Under the pieces are notes generated by a model. It was not told the origin of the DNA. It searched no databases and saw nothing but the letters and a program-made list of their open reading frames with translations. The position numbers and the translations under genes are program-made. Shown here piece by piece: positions 44,101-55,717 of a stretch of DNA of 64,000 bases. Source of the DNA: Trichuris trichiura (taxonomy: Eukaryota; Nematoda; Enoplea; Trichinellida; Trichuridae). The stretch is from the NCBI GenBank assembly GCA_037903355.1, contig JBAJFE010000006.1, positions 1 through 64,000 of the forward strand. The letters are read 5' to 3'. Positions within the stretch are counted from its first letter, which is position 1. Every line of letters begins with the position of its first letter.

Positions 44101-47100
44101 GAACCGCAAGGCCATTGCACCCGACAACTTCAGCCAGACTAGTAGTCGCCAACCGGAGTCAGTCAGCAACGAACGCCTATTAAACTGTACATGTTTCAGA
44201 TGGACATGAACGACACGTTTGCACCGGCATATCCGTTGATCCATTGGGTACCCACCGCTTCGAAGAGACGCAAAACACGCGCCAAATCTACCTGCCTTGG
44301 TAAGCTGTGCAATTCATTGAAAATGTGTGGACTCAGCAAAGATGCTAGACCGTGGTTGAGCTATGTATCCTTGATTACTGTAGCGCTGCTCAGCAACCCA
44401 AGAAAAATGCTGAAGATCAATGAAATATACGATTTCATTGAACAGACCTTTCCCTACTACCGCTACAGTAGAGTCAACTGGCGCAACAGCGTCCGCCACA
44501 ATTTGTCTCTAAACGACTGCTTCGTAAAAGTAACTGTCGGAACAGAAAAAGGGAAGCGACGTGGCCATTATTGGACTCTTCATCCAGACTCATTCACTAT
44601 GTTTGATCAGGGTAGCCTAATGCGCAGACATCGACGATTCGTAAAGCCCTCAAACGAAAGAGAAGATACAAGCAAAGCGAACGCCGAAAATGCCTTGGTG
44701 ATGCCGATATTGCAAAAGATTTCTGAAGAATTAACCCGTTGGCGTCAGCAGATCCTTGCCCTTCAACCGGAAGTATGCAAGCCATCGATCGTTGACTATA
44801 GGCAAAACCTGTTCGACTCGAACATACAGGTAGGCTATTTTCAAGGAAACCAAGCCGCTGAGCAGGCGTCTTTCACCCACTATCAGTGTGGTCTGCAATC
44901 ATCCCAAATCGAAGAATTTAATCCCCCGTTTGTCTGTAACAGTAACTTTTGCACAAGAAGTAACAGCGACGCTGAGAACTGTGGTCATATTGCAACGCAG
45001 AGAGAACTGTCTCGAATGCAAACAGTACCAACAACGCCGTATACAGCTCCATTCCCAACGGATTCCACCTCTTCTTATTGTACACAATGTCTTGCTGCGA
45101 GCAATCAAACAACCCCCCAGATGGACTGCGTGTACGTAAGCAACGGTTGCAGGCCTACGTCAGAAACGACTCTATACAGTAGTCAACATTTGTATGATCC
45201 GTTAAGTGGAGACTTTGTTCTTTCTGCCATCTAATTCAACCGTTATGCACGATTTCAACTTATTCGCACAATTATTTTATATTTGCTACGACCTTACTAA
45301 TGACCAGTAAACGCTTGAACGAAAATATGATTGACAATATATTTGATGAAGGACATTGAATCCCGAAAAAGTATCTACAGGATTCTTCGCTATAACGTAC
45401 ACTAAGGCGTCTACTCACCTTATGGCAAGAAGAACGCGTTCCGCATTCGCGTTCTGACGATCCAACTTATTAATGAATGTCAGGAAAGGGACATTGTAAC
45501 GCGCCATTTGCCTGCACACGGTAAAAGTTTGGCTTTGAACGCCACCTACTCCGCACAGGATCAAAATGGCTCCGTCCAGCACGCGCAGCGCCCTTTCAAC
45601 TTCGACAGTAAAGTCGACATGGCCAGGAGTGTCGATGATGTTCACAACGGTATCTTTCCAAGTGACGTAAGTGGCTGCGGACTGGATGGTAATACCACGC
45701 TGTCGTTCCAACTCCATAAAGTCCATTGTAGCGCCTACTTGGTCCTTGCCTTTCACCTAAACGACTATGTTGCCACCAATTTGAAATGAGTGGAACGACC
45801 ATATTAAAATCAAAGCTTAAATTTGTAATGTGTTTTGAACTTCCATGCAACATCATGGTGTGGACTACGCAACGGCAAAACTTATTTTAAAAAATTTGAG
45901 CTAGGAACTATTGACTGTTAGTATTACACATGTTCAAAATCATCTGTTTCACTGATGGCGGGATAAAGCTTAGTAGCGAAATCTACGGAAATAAAAGTTT
46001 TTCCTTTTCTTTTAGTAAACATAGTATTTTCGCAATTAAATCTTATGTTCAGATTTGGATAGGCGCTGCGAGAAGCTATGTATTTACATATACTCAAAAC
46101 ATCTTTTTAGCCCATACCAGACGGTGCGAATGCTTTCCGAATTCGGTGCCCGCGTACTGCGACTCACTTGAAAACCCTTACGATGCCTGCACTTCGGGAG
46201 AATTGAAAATGGAAACAGTCTGCACAAATGTTCTTGAGGGCGGGAATTAGTCCACCGAACATAAACACCGATGAGAAGCCTATTTTAGTATGCACATTGC
46301 ACGGTGCATGGCTGAGTCGGAAACCACCTCTGGTATGAATCATAAACGTTTTTGTCACAGTAGAATCAGTGCTACACTTGCGGGTGACCAAAAAACGCGT
46401 AAAAGATCAAAGCGCGGCTTGCGTTTGCTCTCGTCGGATGAAAAATACGGAGAGACAGCCATACACCCAAGCTTTTCAGCTGGTAAAATTGCGTATGAGC
46501 GAAATCAGAATTTTTTTTATGCGAGAAAGTATTACGATTTCAAAATCGCGTATGAGAAAAAAGGCGTTCTACGAGAACTACCTGCATATCACTTGCAGCA
46601 CCGTACCGTTTCAACTTAATGATAGGTAAGCCGCATTCCAAAAGTTCTTTTAAAAAACGTCTTGTGTGTAATGGAAACTTGCCGCCAAGCAGGTTGACGC
46701 TGTTACAATTTTATTATTTACTTAAATTTATTAGCACCTCTTACGCTCGTTATCTTTAGTTTATAAATGGGGCTTTCCTAAACGCAAAGGCATACTGCAC
46801 TTCGCTTTTGACATTTCTTGTGCTTTTCAGTATTCACGCAAGCTATTTAGAATGCAACTAATAGTAAAAGCAACTGTTGTCATTATGCCTTGTGCAAGTG
46901 CTCTTAATATCTTCTATACTTAAAATAAGTTAGCTGTGCATGCGTGGAGCGCTAACTTAAAAGTATGAATTACTTTATCCCATGTGAAGCAAGAGAATTT
47001 ATTAGAAAGTCAAATTACATGCCAATGGTGAACAACAGTGCCGGCTCTTGTCGGCTATGCGCCCCATGAGCTTACTGTAACTTTGCTGGCCATCCTGTTC

Positions 47101-47670
47101 AGCTTTTTCCTAGACCCAAACCCAAATATAAAGCCAATATTTTGGTTCAATTTTAGGTGAAGACAGAACGGTATAGCCGGCATACTCGCGAGTAAAAAAA
47201 GAACAGAAAAACCCCGTGTTTAACAGAAAGGAACCTGCATTTCCCAGAATGTGGGGCGCATAAACGACAAGACTTCAACTAGCCTAGCGTGTGCATAAGT
47301 CTAGGGCATATTACGGAGCGTAAAATGGTTGAAAAAAAAACTTCTGTACTTTCCACAGTCAGCCATTACAAGGCTACAATGACAGCAAAGTGAAATTGAA
47401 ACAAAAAACGAAGAGTAACTAAAACGGCAATGTTTAACAACTATTGACAGCTTGCGGAGACGCGTAACAAACATTAAAACATGCGAAAGAACAAATTCAA
47501 CTTACCTCGTGCATCTGGTCTATTCGACCGCTATAGAATAATATTCGTTCCGTAACAGTGGTTTTGCCGGAGTCAATATGCGCCGAAATGCCGATATTTC
47601 GAATTTTTTTCGCAGGCAGAGGGCGCATGTCTGACAAAAAACGTTCGCCGCGGCACAGATTGCCGACCGC
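41136..47670 (-). CDS. GFM1: Mitochondrial elongation factor G1 (mtEF-G1)
   Basis: Translational GTPase that moves tRNA and mRNA through the mitochondrial ribosome. Thirteen coding exons on the minus strand: 47670-47506, 45756-45419, 43689-43573, 43519-43446, 43378-43302, 43004-42789, 42652-42515, 42464-42363, 42307-42161, 42092-41892, 41825-41733, 41674-41530, 41479-41136. Phases agree throughout, giving about 718 residues against about 750 in human. GTPase motifs: HIDSGKTT (G1), RGITIQ (G2), DTPGHVDF (G3), NKLD (G4). Later parts match domains II-V, ending in [13 protein letters not shown]. The exon 7/8 junction (donor after 42,789) is the least certain. The first exon with the mitochondrial presequence is missing; a candidate lies near 49,211-49,297. 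Intron 43,690-45,418 contains a forkhead gene on the other strand. Confidence 0.96.
44191..45234 (+). CDS. Forkhead-domain transcription factor (intronless, nested)
   Basis: Single-exon gene of 347 codons inside a GFM1 intron, opposite strand. The forkhead (winged-helix) domain covers about residues 51-152. Recognition helix [15 protein letters not shown] is intact, and the wing contains [16 protein letters not shown] and a basic RRHRRF end. The domain start is unusual: [10 protein letters not shown] replaces the near-invariant KPPYSYIALI. The wing resembles FoxC/FoxD/FoxE proteins, helix 3 also FoxQ types, so I do not assign a subfamily. A basic stretch (SKRRKTRAK, residues 24-32) may be a nuclear signal. 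The C-terminal half is rich in Gln, Cys and Ser without known domains. It binds DNA as a nuclear regulator by family. The start could also be the Met at residue 4 or 6. Confidence 0.95.
   Translation: MFQMDMNDTFAPAYPLIHWVPTASKRRKTRAKSTCLGKLCNSLKMCGLSKDARPWLSYVSLITVALLSNPRKMLKINEIYDFIEQTFPYYRYSRVNWRNSVRHNLSLNDCFVKVTVGTEKGKRRGHYWTLHPDSFTMFDQGSLMRRHRRFVKPSNEREDTSKANAENALVMPILQKISEELTRWRQQILALQPEVCKPSIVDYRQNLFDSNIQVGYFQGNQAAEQASFTHYQCGLQSSQIEEFNPPFVCNSNFCTRSNSDAENCGHIATQRELSRMQTVPTTPYTAPFPTDSTSSYCTQCLAASNQTTPQMDCVYVSNGCRPTSETTLYSSQHLYDPLSGDFVLSAI
45757..47505 (-). other. GFM1 intron (1.75 kb) between the G1 exon and the G2-G4 exon
   Basis: Bounded by donor GTAAGTT at 47,505 and acceptor TTTAG at 45,757. 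Plus-strand frames of 86-109 codons at 45,930-46,629 have no domain. No repeats recognised. Confidence 0.7.
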
Positions 47671-47979
47671 CTGAAATTTTTTTTTAAACGCGAACTATTG
47701 CGTGCTAAAGCAACAAAATAATGCCTTGGCAAAAAATTCCAATTTATTACAACGCATTTTCAATCCGAAAAACGGTTGGACATTTGTCCCTTCAATAAAA
47801 ACGTCATTGCACAATATTTACAGTAGTGCGGTAATCAAGTGTCCAACAAATAATGTTACTGAGCTTCGTGTCAAGTAATGCGTCAGTTTTCGTGATGTTT
47901 GAAGCAGCCGCACTTCGGTGGCACATCAGAGCACTAGCTAATGAGGATCTTATTAGGATCTTGTCACCTACGTCTTCCC

Positions 47980-48715
47980 ATCGTACTGTAACTTGATGAC
48001 GTCATTGCGAAATGCAGGTTCCTTTGACTGACGCGTGACGTCACGTAACGATTATGCCTAAATGTGCTTTTTTGTGTGTTAGCGGACAAAGTTGCTCACC
48101 TGATTCGCGTTTTTGGTGTGGGATGGTCAGAAATAATAGTTTAAATGACGTTTCAGCAGCAGCTGCGAGCGTTTTCCGTGTTAGCTTTAGCGTTAGGCAC
48201 CCTGCTGGTACATTGGCGAACACAGTGCAGAAGTTTACCTACGCAGCCTAAGCCTAAACCAGAAATGGAAGCAAGCTAACGTCCTGCGCAACTGCCCCTA
48301 TCGCCGATGTTCTCCAGGTTAGCTTAAAGCTCAGGCGACGCACAGTTGTATTGAAGAGCATAACAAGTTAACCTTAGCTACTTTGCAGGATGCAAATAGG
48401 CAATCCAAGCGCAAACCAAAAAAGAGGAACACCCTGCCTACCCAAGCTAGTGACGTAGGAACTGATCCCCTCATGCTTTTTCCTGTTAGATTTAGGCTTA
48501 GGCATAGTAAGGACACACTGACAAACAAATTTTGCCAAGCCAAATTTTTCTTGCCTAAGTTATAATATCAAACCTGCAGCTAGTTCACATCGCAGCGGAA
48601 CTATTACTAAGCAACGTGGTCATTATATCAGGGTCTCGCATGTACGTTACGCGACGTCACGCCCCGGCGAAAAGAACCTGCATTCCGCGATGACGTCATC
48701 AAGTTACGGTATGAT
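47980..48715. mobile_element. 736-bp MITE-like element with 71-bp terminal inverted repeats
   Basis: The left end 47,980-48,050 and the reverse complement of 48,645-48,715 align over 71 positions with roughly a dozen mismatches. Both contain AACTTGATGACGTCAT, AATGCAGGTTC and CGTGACGTC(A/G)CGTAACG. The interior has only 60-70-codon frames and no transposase, so it is non-autonomous. No clear target-site duplication. Each end carries several TGACGTCA-like palindromes that resemble CRE sites. Confidence 0.85.
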
Positions 48716-49805
48716 GATGCAGTTGACATGATTGGACCAAAATTAATGCGGCAACAAACGTTGCATCTCGCGAAGAATATATTTATCACAGCGGAGAATC
48801 AAAACAAAGTTACAGCGAAGCAAATTACTGCCGGCATGGACTTTGTGCGAATTGCTAGAATACTCGTTCTTCAATTTCCAGTTGCTAAGTGGGAAACCAA
48901 ACAGCGCGTATCATCTTTGCAGGCCGTGAAATGCGACAACATAATGAAACGGCCATCGGGAAGGCGGTCTAACGTTAGCAACATCTGCCTCAGATGAACT
49001 GTCTTCCAACTAGACCACAACATATGATAGGCAAACTTCCATTTTCTTCGTTCATTGCCTTTGGCAAGCCGTTACCAGAGGCTCCGGTTGCATTAGCGAC
49101 GAAAAGTTGAGTTGTTCGCCGTCTTTTTTCAATGGCGCTTTAAGATTCCTTGACTGAACGTTGCAAAACATCTGGAAGCTTATGTTCCCATTTAAATTTG
49201 CAAAATACATTCAAAAACGTCGCACGCCAATGGAACTCAAACGCCGAAGCGTTCGCCCGGAAGCCAAAGCGAGCAAATTAGTGTAATTTAAACAGTACAT
49301 TTTAAATGTTCGGAGTTGCTTAGCTATGAGCAACAACACGTTTAGTGGATACGTGGCCGACACGAAATTTTGCGTGTCCGCAATTCCCGCTGTTACAAGG
49401 CTGTTCGTCATTCCTTTAAGTACTACTAATCGAGAATGGATTTCGATGAGCTCACAAAGTAACCACCTCCGACAACGACATATGCCTTAATTTGGTCTAT
49501 TGATCGTTGGTTCATGTCCCGCCTTGACAGTAGGCGCTTAATGAACGATCCAGCCCACGGTTGGCATCAATAAAATGCAATAATCGCATTGGCGCTAAAG
49601 GCTTCAACGACTACTGCTAACACTGGACATACAGTCAGCCAATCAGAGTAAAGGCTCAGCTCCGGTCTGATTGCTCACCCTTGGAACCAGTGAGCGTACT
49701 TTGCGATGCCGTCTTCTAGTCGACGTTGATCAAAGAACATGGGAAACCATGGCTAACGACAAGTACGGCTGATAGAGCGCTAATCGGCGAAATCATCCAG
49801 CCAAA
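48716..49805. other. Upstream region of GFM1 and of the acidic-tract gene
   Basis: A minus-strand frame ending at 49,211 includes a Met (at 49,297) followed by LASGRTLRRLSSIGVRR, which is Arg/Ser/Leu-rich and lacks acidic residues, as expected for a mitochondrial presequence. It could be GFM1 exon 1, but only a weak donor (GTGCGA) would join it in phase to 47,670. No other gene recognised. Confidence 0.35.
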
Positions 49806-49808
49806 CGT

Positions 49809-51084
49809 TTGCTAGGGCGCCCACTTTTTCCCCATGCAGCCATGGTCAATTTCTGCTCATTGTGGCAGTCGCTTCCGAAATTGCATCACACTCTACGCGG
49901 TCGAAAAAACCAAGAAAAGTTGTCCAAGAGTACCTATGGTCATCGAAACCTTCGACGTGACACTGCATGCGGTTGTTCCAAGGAAGTAAGCGGTCGGTCA
50001 CCGCCCTATTTGGAATGCTTCCATTATGAAAAGCCCGCACTGGAGTGTCAGAGCCGCGAGTGCACCCTGGAATTAGCTAGCGGCCGTTCTAGTCAAAGGA
50101 CGAGTATTCTCAAACATCAGGACGACTTTGCACCTTTGATGTCCACTAGTTGCTCCAGCACGACGAGCAGTCGGTCCAACATACGTACTAATCCTTGGGT
50201 AAGCCCCATTCCCGTGGTCGGCAGACAAATGGACACCCTTCAAATGTGGCCTGAAGATCATCAGACCGTGATGCCACTAAAAATGGAAGAAGGGAAGCCA
50301 CTCGACGGCTCTGAGCGCTCTTCCGGATACGGAAGTCACGATTCCAGCCCTTCCTGCAGCGTTCACTCGCCCGAATGGGTGCAGGTTAGGAAGACTAAAG
50401 ATGTGGCGCTGCAATGCAGCATGACTGAAGACAAGTCAATGGCGTGTTGTGAAGCTGATTTTGCAACTGAGGAAGAGGAGGAGGAGGACGACGATGACGA
50501 CGAAGATGTCAAAGAAAAGAGCTGTTACTGGATGCAAGACGCCGTTGAAAACGAAAGACAGCATTGGAGGGTGTTTGGTCGCCCATGGTGTACAGACGAC
50601 AATGCCAAAACTTTCGGTATAATACAAGAGCTCAATGAAAAGCTGATAAGAGTAAAAATTGAAAGCGAAGCTCTTTCAGCGGTTGTTGATCGTATTCGTC
50701 GGGAGCACCTCCAATGGCAGTGGACAACAATGCCGAGCGCCTTTGCTAAGATGGCATCTGCCCAAGAACGCCGATATCCGCTCCAGCCTATCAAGTTTAC
50801 CATGACAACGTTCGAGGTAACTCTATGACGTGGTGCCTACTCGAAGTGGTTGCGTAGAAAGTGATTCAATTTCGACCCCCTACCAGTGTTGCGCTTCTAT
50901 AGAATCCAATTGCATGCAGTTTATTTCGTCGAGTAAAGCCATTAAAGCTGATTTTGTGTACTGCTACATAGGCTGGATGCTACCCGTGCCAGTCGGCAGA
51001 AACCATGCGGGAGATGACCAAGATTTTATCGATGAACTAGAAAGTAGACCAGTGTATACACGGGCCATTATCGGCATTCAATGA
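49809..51084 (+). CDS. Unidentified protein with acidic tract, probably two exons
   Basis: A long open frame runs from 49,809. Splicing 50,816 (TTCGAG then GTAACT) to 50,887 (CTACCAG acceptor) keeps frame and gives about 401 residues. Without splicing it stops at 50,828 (339 residues). Features seen: a Ser/Thr-rich middle, SERSSGYGSHDSSP at about 168-181, and a run of about six Glu then five Asp at about 220-230. A predicted helical segment with KLIRVKIESEALSAVVDRI lies near 285-303. No catalytic motif or known domain. It could be a nuclear or signalling scaffold, but that is only suggested by composition. Translation may start instead at the Met at residue 12. Confidence 0.6.
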
Positions 51085-54000
51085 ACGCCACAATTCATCA
51101 GGGCGTTGTACAGTTGTCGTGTAAACTTTATGACAGACTGAGAGGCAGTCAGTTGCGATAAGGCCTTGGCGTAAGAATGTAAAATGGACTGCAACTATTC
51201 GCTGAGGAATTTAACGAGAAGTCAGGCGGAAAGGTTTTGACTTCAACGCCATAATTGACATCATCCTAAAGGCAAATCGATGGACGCAGCGGAACTTTGG
51301 TTTACGCGTTTTTCAATGTTGCCCCGTTAGGGAAATGTCGTGCAAGAGATAGCGAACTGGAAAGCAACCTCAATGTGAACGATTTCCTTGAGTGGAAAAA
51401 CTGCTGAGACAGGATCAATAGTAGGCGGCTTCCATCAGCATCATTGGAACTCTTTTATGAGCTAAGAAAACGGCTATAAATCAATGACTGATACTGTTGC
51501 ATCAATGGGAAAATAATTCTTGCAGAAGAATGGGGAATTTGTACCGCCCTTTGCTGGTCAGAATTGCTTCACTAGTCTGACGTTGAATGTTGAAGGACGG
51601 AGCACCAACTGACGTGCGCCATGACTGCTTCCTTATGAGGCAACCGTCTGGGACAAATAAGATAGCCATTAGGCTCCCGGCGAGACGCGGCTAGACAAAC
51701 AAACGATCAGAAACCAATGGCACAAACACTTGATGTTACTACTCAATGGGAACAAACCACAAATTGGTCGATCGTAGCGGCTGTGTCAAAGATGCGCAGA
51801 CGACAGATGCAAGACGACTAGAAAATTGATATATTAACACTGCCAACAATGGTCAGCCGTCAAGACAGAAACGTAGCATAATTTTCATAAGACAACCTCT
51901 CTGTGGGCATTTCATCAAGCCTGCGTGCATAAAGCGACGAACAGATAGAAGCAGCTTTGAAGTTTTTAAAACAGATAAGCATGACCGCGCAAACGACGTG
52001 AAAGACAATATTAAGACTGGGGCAACTGGAGAACGCGCATTGATTTTACTATTAAATGCATGATGACAATAACCGATGGCAAAAAGAGTCATGATTCATT
52101 ATGTCAACTTGGTTTACTTACGGTTACTGCTGGCGCAATTTTTCATGAGAGCCTGCTAAAATTACTTCCGCTTTTAGCGATTCAATTTTTATACGCTGAT
52201 CTACTGGCATAAGCTAAACTGAACCCGCAATACTTAGCAGTATCTACAAGACTATATGGAAATGATTTCAATAAGAAAATTATAGCCTTCTATGTGCTTC
52301 CTAATATTAATATTTCGCTTACTCTGCTTCAGGTTCCTTAGAAGTTCGTTTATCCATTTTTACAACCCAAGAGGCCCACTCGAAACTGGTGTAGAGGAAT
52401 AACAGGATATTACTGATCATCCCTGATCGCTGACCTGAGCTTTGAAGTATCAAAGAATGGAATAAGATTAAAATTATGGAGAGACTGAAAGCACATGAAA
52501 ATGACTACCTGACAAAGCATTAACAGCCTTCACAAGCTTTCTTAGAAAATACAGTTTCATTGTCATAACTATACGAATACATACAACAAAGCAAGGAAGA
52601 GTTGTTTAACTTTAAAAGAAAGCAGTAAAGCAATTTCAATTTAAATTAATGACCGCATCGATGAACCCAAAAAAAACGCATGCAAAAGTTAATCGGCTGT
52701 GCGATTTGCCTTCCGCAAACTAATGTATTCTAAAAATCGTGCGTAAAACTCATTCGAGTAAAGTTTCAGTTCACACAAGCTGTTTTCTATTACTAAGAGA
52801 AGAAGTACGAAAAGTTGATCAATGAACTGGCCTATAAGCTCGTACGCATTGTCCTCCAGGCTACACATTAACCTGGGTACCGTAATTGTAATGACAACTC
52901 AGTAGTTGTCTTGCTGAGTAGACGTGCAGAAGGCAATAACATCGTTGTTGTTGAGTAAACAGTTCTTATGTCGCGTATAATGTCTCCAATGTTAAAGCAC
53001 TGCAGCATTCCGACAAGAGACACAATACAACTGTAGAAGATGGATGGACTACATTTAGACTATACGCATAATTTCACGTTGAAATATTTATTGTTACTTA
53101 CTACGCAAGGCCATTTTGCGGGAAGTAGCTTCCAATAAAAAATAATCTCTGGCACTGTTACTTTTTATTGCGTATGTAATGCTGCACTTTGAGTCTAGCT
53201 TACTCTTGTCTTTCCAGGTCAAAAATCAATGCAACCTGCAGGTTATGACGCACCTGGGAGAGAAGAATAGCAAAAACATTGAAAGAGAAGAAGCGAATGA
53301 TTATACAATTAGATTGCCTTCCGTATCCATGTTTAAAGGAAAACTTTGTTGCTACCTTCAAGTGAACTTTCATGTACATGCCACTGCTTATGTTCTTGAT
53401 CAGTTTGTCGTAGAGCAATACTGGGCTTACGAAATGTAAAGAGCATCGTTAGTTTTGAAACTGTTGGTCACGACTGCAATCGGTACGCCTAACCGTTTCG
53501 CACAATCGAGTTAAAGACGAAAGACATGCAAAAATACCCAGATTACTACTACTAACGCCTATGACGCATTGTGAATTTTTTACGAGAAAAGGGTAAAATT
53601 GAAGCTAAAAATATGTTGAAGTGCCCCGTGACGCTCATTCACCCTTCTTGGTATAGTACCTACCTATTTTTAGTTAATCGGTTGTACTGTCGTGCTGCCT
53701 GCGTACGTTAAAGCTGTACTGCTCGCGTTGTAAGATCTACGGAATAAACGGTAGAAAAGACAAAACTTTCAAGTCCGTTCCAAGTATTCAAAATCGATGG
53801 TTGTTTCTCTGGGCGGGAAAAACTGAGCAAAAAGGGAGCGCTGAAAAGAAATAATCACGCGAAAGCTAACTTCTCTTAACAAGAAGGCAATTAATAACCG
53901 GATTTGATAGATGACGTTAGTCTACGATTGAAAAACTCAGCAATTTATTCGCTGCTTACTCATGAGAGCTTTGCAAAAGCCAGAGCGGACGAAACAGATT

Positions 54001-54960
54001 GGAAACAGCCGATAAGCGGGTAGATGTCGAATTTTGCGTCTCTGTTACTCAGAAACTTGAGTCATTACAGTCAAGAGCTTACTGGTTTTAAGAGAACTAT
54101 TTCAGAGTACGCAGTTAAGTCTACATGCGGTATTTTTGTCCAAGCCATCTAATCGTAATGTCACAACGAGTGCCTTTGCTCATTCGCTCCAAAACATTTC
54201 GCTCGTCAAAAAATAGGCAACAAACTTACCGCCAATGCTACCGACGAATGTTACGGATGCAACAATTTCTTTAAACCGTACGCTAGGTTGAGCTACAGAA
54301 AACAACCTGTAAATCATTAAACGTCAGCAGAATCAGTTAAAATAGGTAAACAGGAAAATTGTCCGTCGACTTGAGAGAGATTTGTTAAAGAAGCGCGGAT
54401 AACTTTTCCAGAAAAAGTGTCGTTCGTCAGCAGAGTTCACTTCAAGAAGGGAGAACAAAAGTTACGATAGCTGGGCAGATTAAGATATTTTAACAAATTT
54501 TCATGAGCGCTAACAAATTATCCAACATTACAAAAAAAGGCATATTTCAGCAGAACGTCAAATTAAAAGAAAAAATGTTTACACTGGTAAGTTCAAAAGA
54601 ATGATCAGCAAGTTTTTATTATCGCAAGCAGTCGTTGCAATATTATCAGCATAGCGCAAGCTTCAATTGAAACACATGAAATTCAAGTAGAATTTTCTCA
54701 CTGGTGTAATAACGCAGCGCAGAATTCCCGAAACGCTCTCATTAGCTCTTCCCCTATTTCTTCATTTAAATTTAAACTGCTTATCAATTATTGACGATGT
54801 TTTACGTGATGACTAAATCCTGTAAAAGCCTCAATTTCTTCTTCACAAATTTTAGGCTTCCATGATAGCGTTACAGTATACACGTAGGTCTTACTTATCA
54901 CTAAGCCTCACTTTCGTTAAGCGTTTGCGTAGTGGCAGATTGTTATCCCATTGCGGTTGA
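51085..54960. other. 3.9-kb region without a recognised gene
   Basis: An 86-codon plus-strand frame (53,179-53,439) contains MTHLGEKNSKNIERE and follows two acceptor-like CAG sites. It might be an exon but has no known domain. Other frames are short. I saw no tandem repeats, transposon ends or RNA genes. Confidence 0.35.
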
Positions 54961-54966
54961 CTAATA

Positions 54967-55552
54967 ATGGTATGACTAAGCCGCTTTATTTTTTGTTCAC
55001 GCATCTTTGTCTCTAGGGAAGAGTTCGCACGAAAACGATCAAAAAAGCCAGTCGTTTGATTATAAACAAGTACTACCCGAAATTGACGTTCGACTTTCAT
55101 ACCAACAAACGAATCGTTGACGAAATTGCTGTTGTTCCTAGCAAAAAGCTGCGAAATAAGATAGCCGGGTTTGTTCCGCCGTTTAGCTGCTTCCGCTTCT
55201 TCCTTTCGCCGTCAACGCTTTAACTTCAGCTTCATAACGCACTTGATGAAACGTATCCAAAAGGGTTCTGTCCGTGGCATCTCCATTAAATTGCAGGAAG
55301 AGGAACGAGAAAGAAGGGACAACTTTGTGCCCGAAGTATGTTTTAAAACCTGCTTATGCTTTCTTTAGGTTGTTATGTTCCAGGTATCGGCGTTGGCTGT
55401 CGACTCGTACAAGATTGATCAAGACACCAAAAGCATGCTCGATAGCCTGGTAACCTGTTGCTTTCAGTTAGCCTCCTTGCAGATTTTTAATGTTGTAGGG
55501 CTTTGGCGACTTGGACAATTTGGAGGTAGTAACAACAGGTCGACAGATATAG
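54967..55552 (+). CDS. RPS17: 40S ribosomal protein S17 (eS17)
   Basis: Component of the small cytosolic ribosomal subunit. Coding exons 54967-54969 (ATG only), 55017-55168, 55230-55335, 55384-55449 and 55499-55552 join in frame to 126 residues; family members are about 130-145. It begins [13 protein letters not shown] after the Met. It then has [41 protein letters not shown] and [18 protein letters not shown], all hallmark S17 segments. The C-terminus is shorter and diverged. Introns are 47, 61, 48 and 49 n, each with a clear GT-AG. Separating the ATG from the rest by an intron is common in ribosomal protein genes. The IWS1 stop lies 165 nt downstream on the other strand. Confidence 0.96.
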
Positions 55553-55717
55553 AAGTTCTTGTTTTCAAGTGGTCGTCAAGACGTAAAAATAAAGGAATTT
55601 GAGACTGCGCGCGTTCTTACTTGTTGCGCTAGTAACCGCTGCGTCACGTAGTCAATAAAGTTCACACGAAAACGTAAATGTTCAATGTATGTGGCGAGCG
55701 AATAAAATGTGCTTATT

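Noticed and set aside
46290..46629. 109-codon plus-strand ORF in a GFM1 intron as another nested gene
   Set aside because: No domain, an overlapping 86-codon frame in another phase, and no conserved motif; probably chance.
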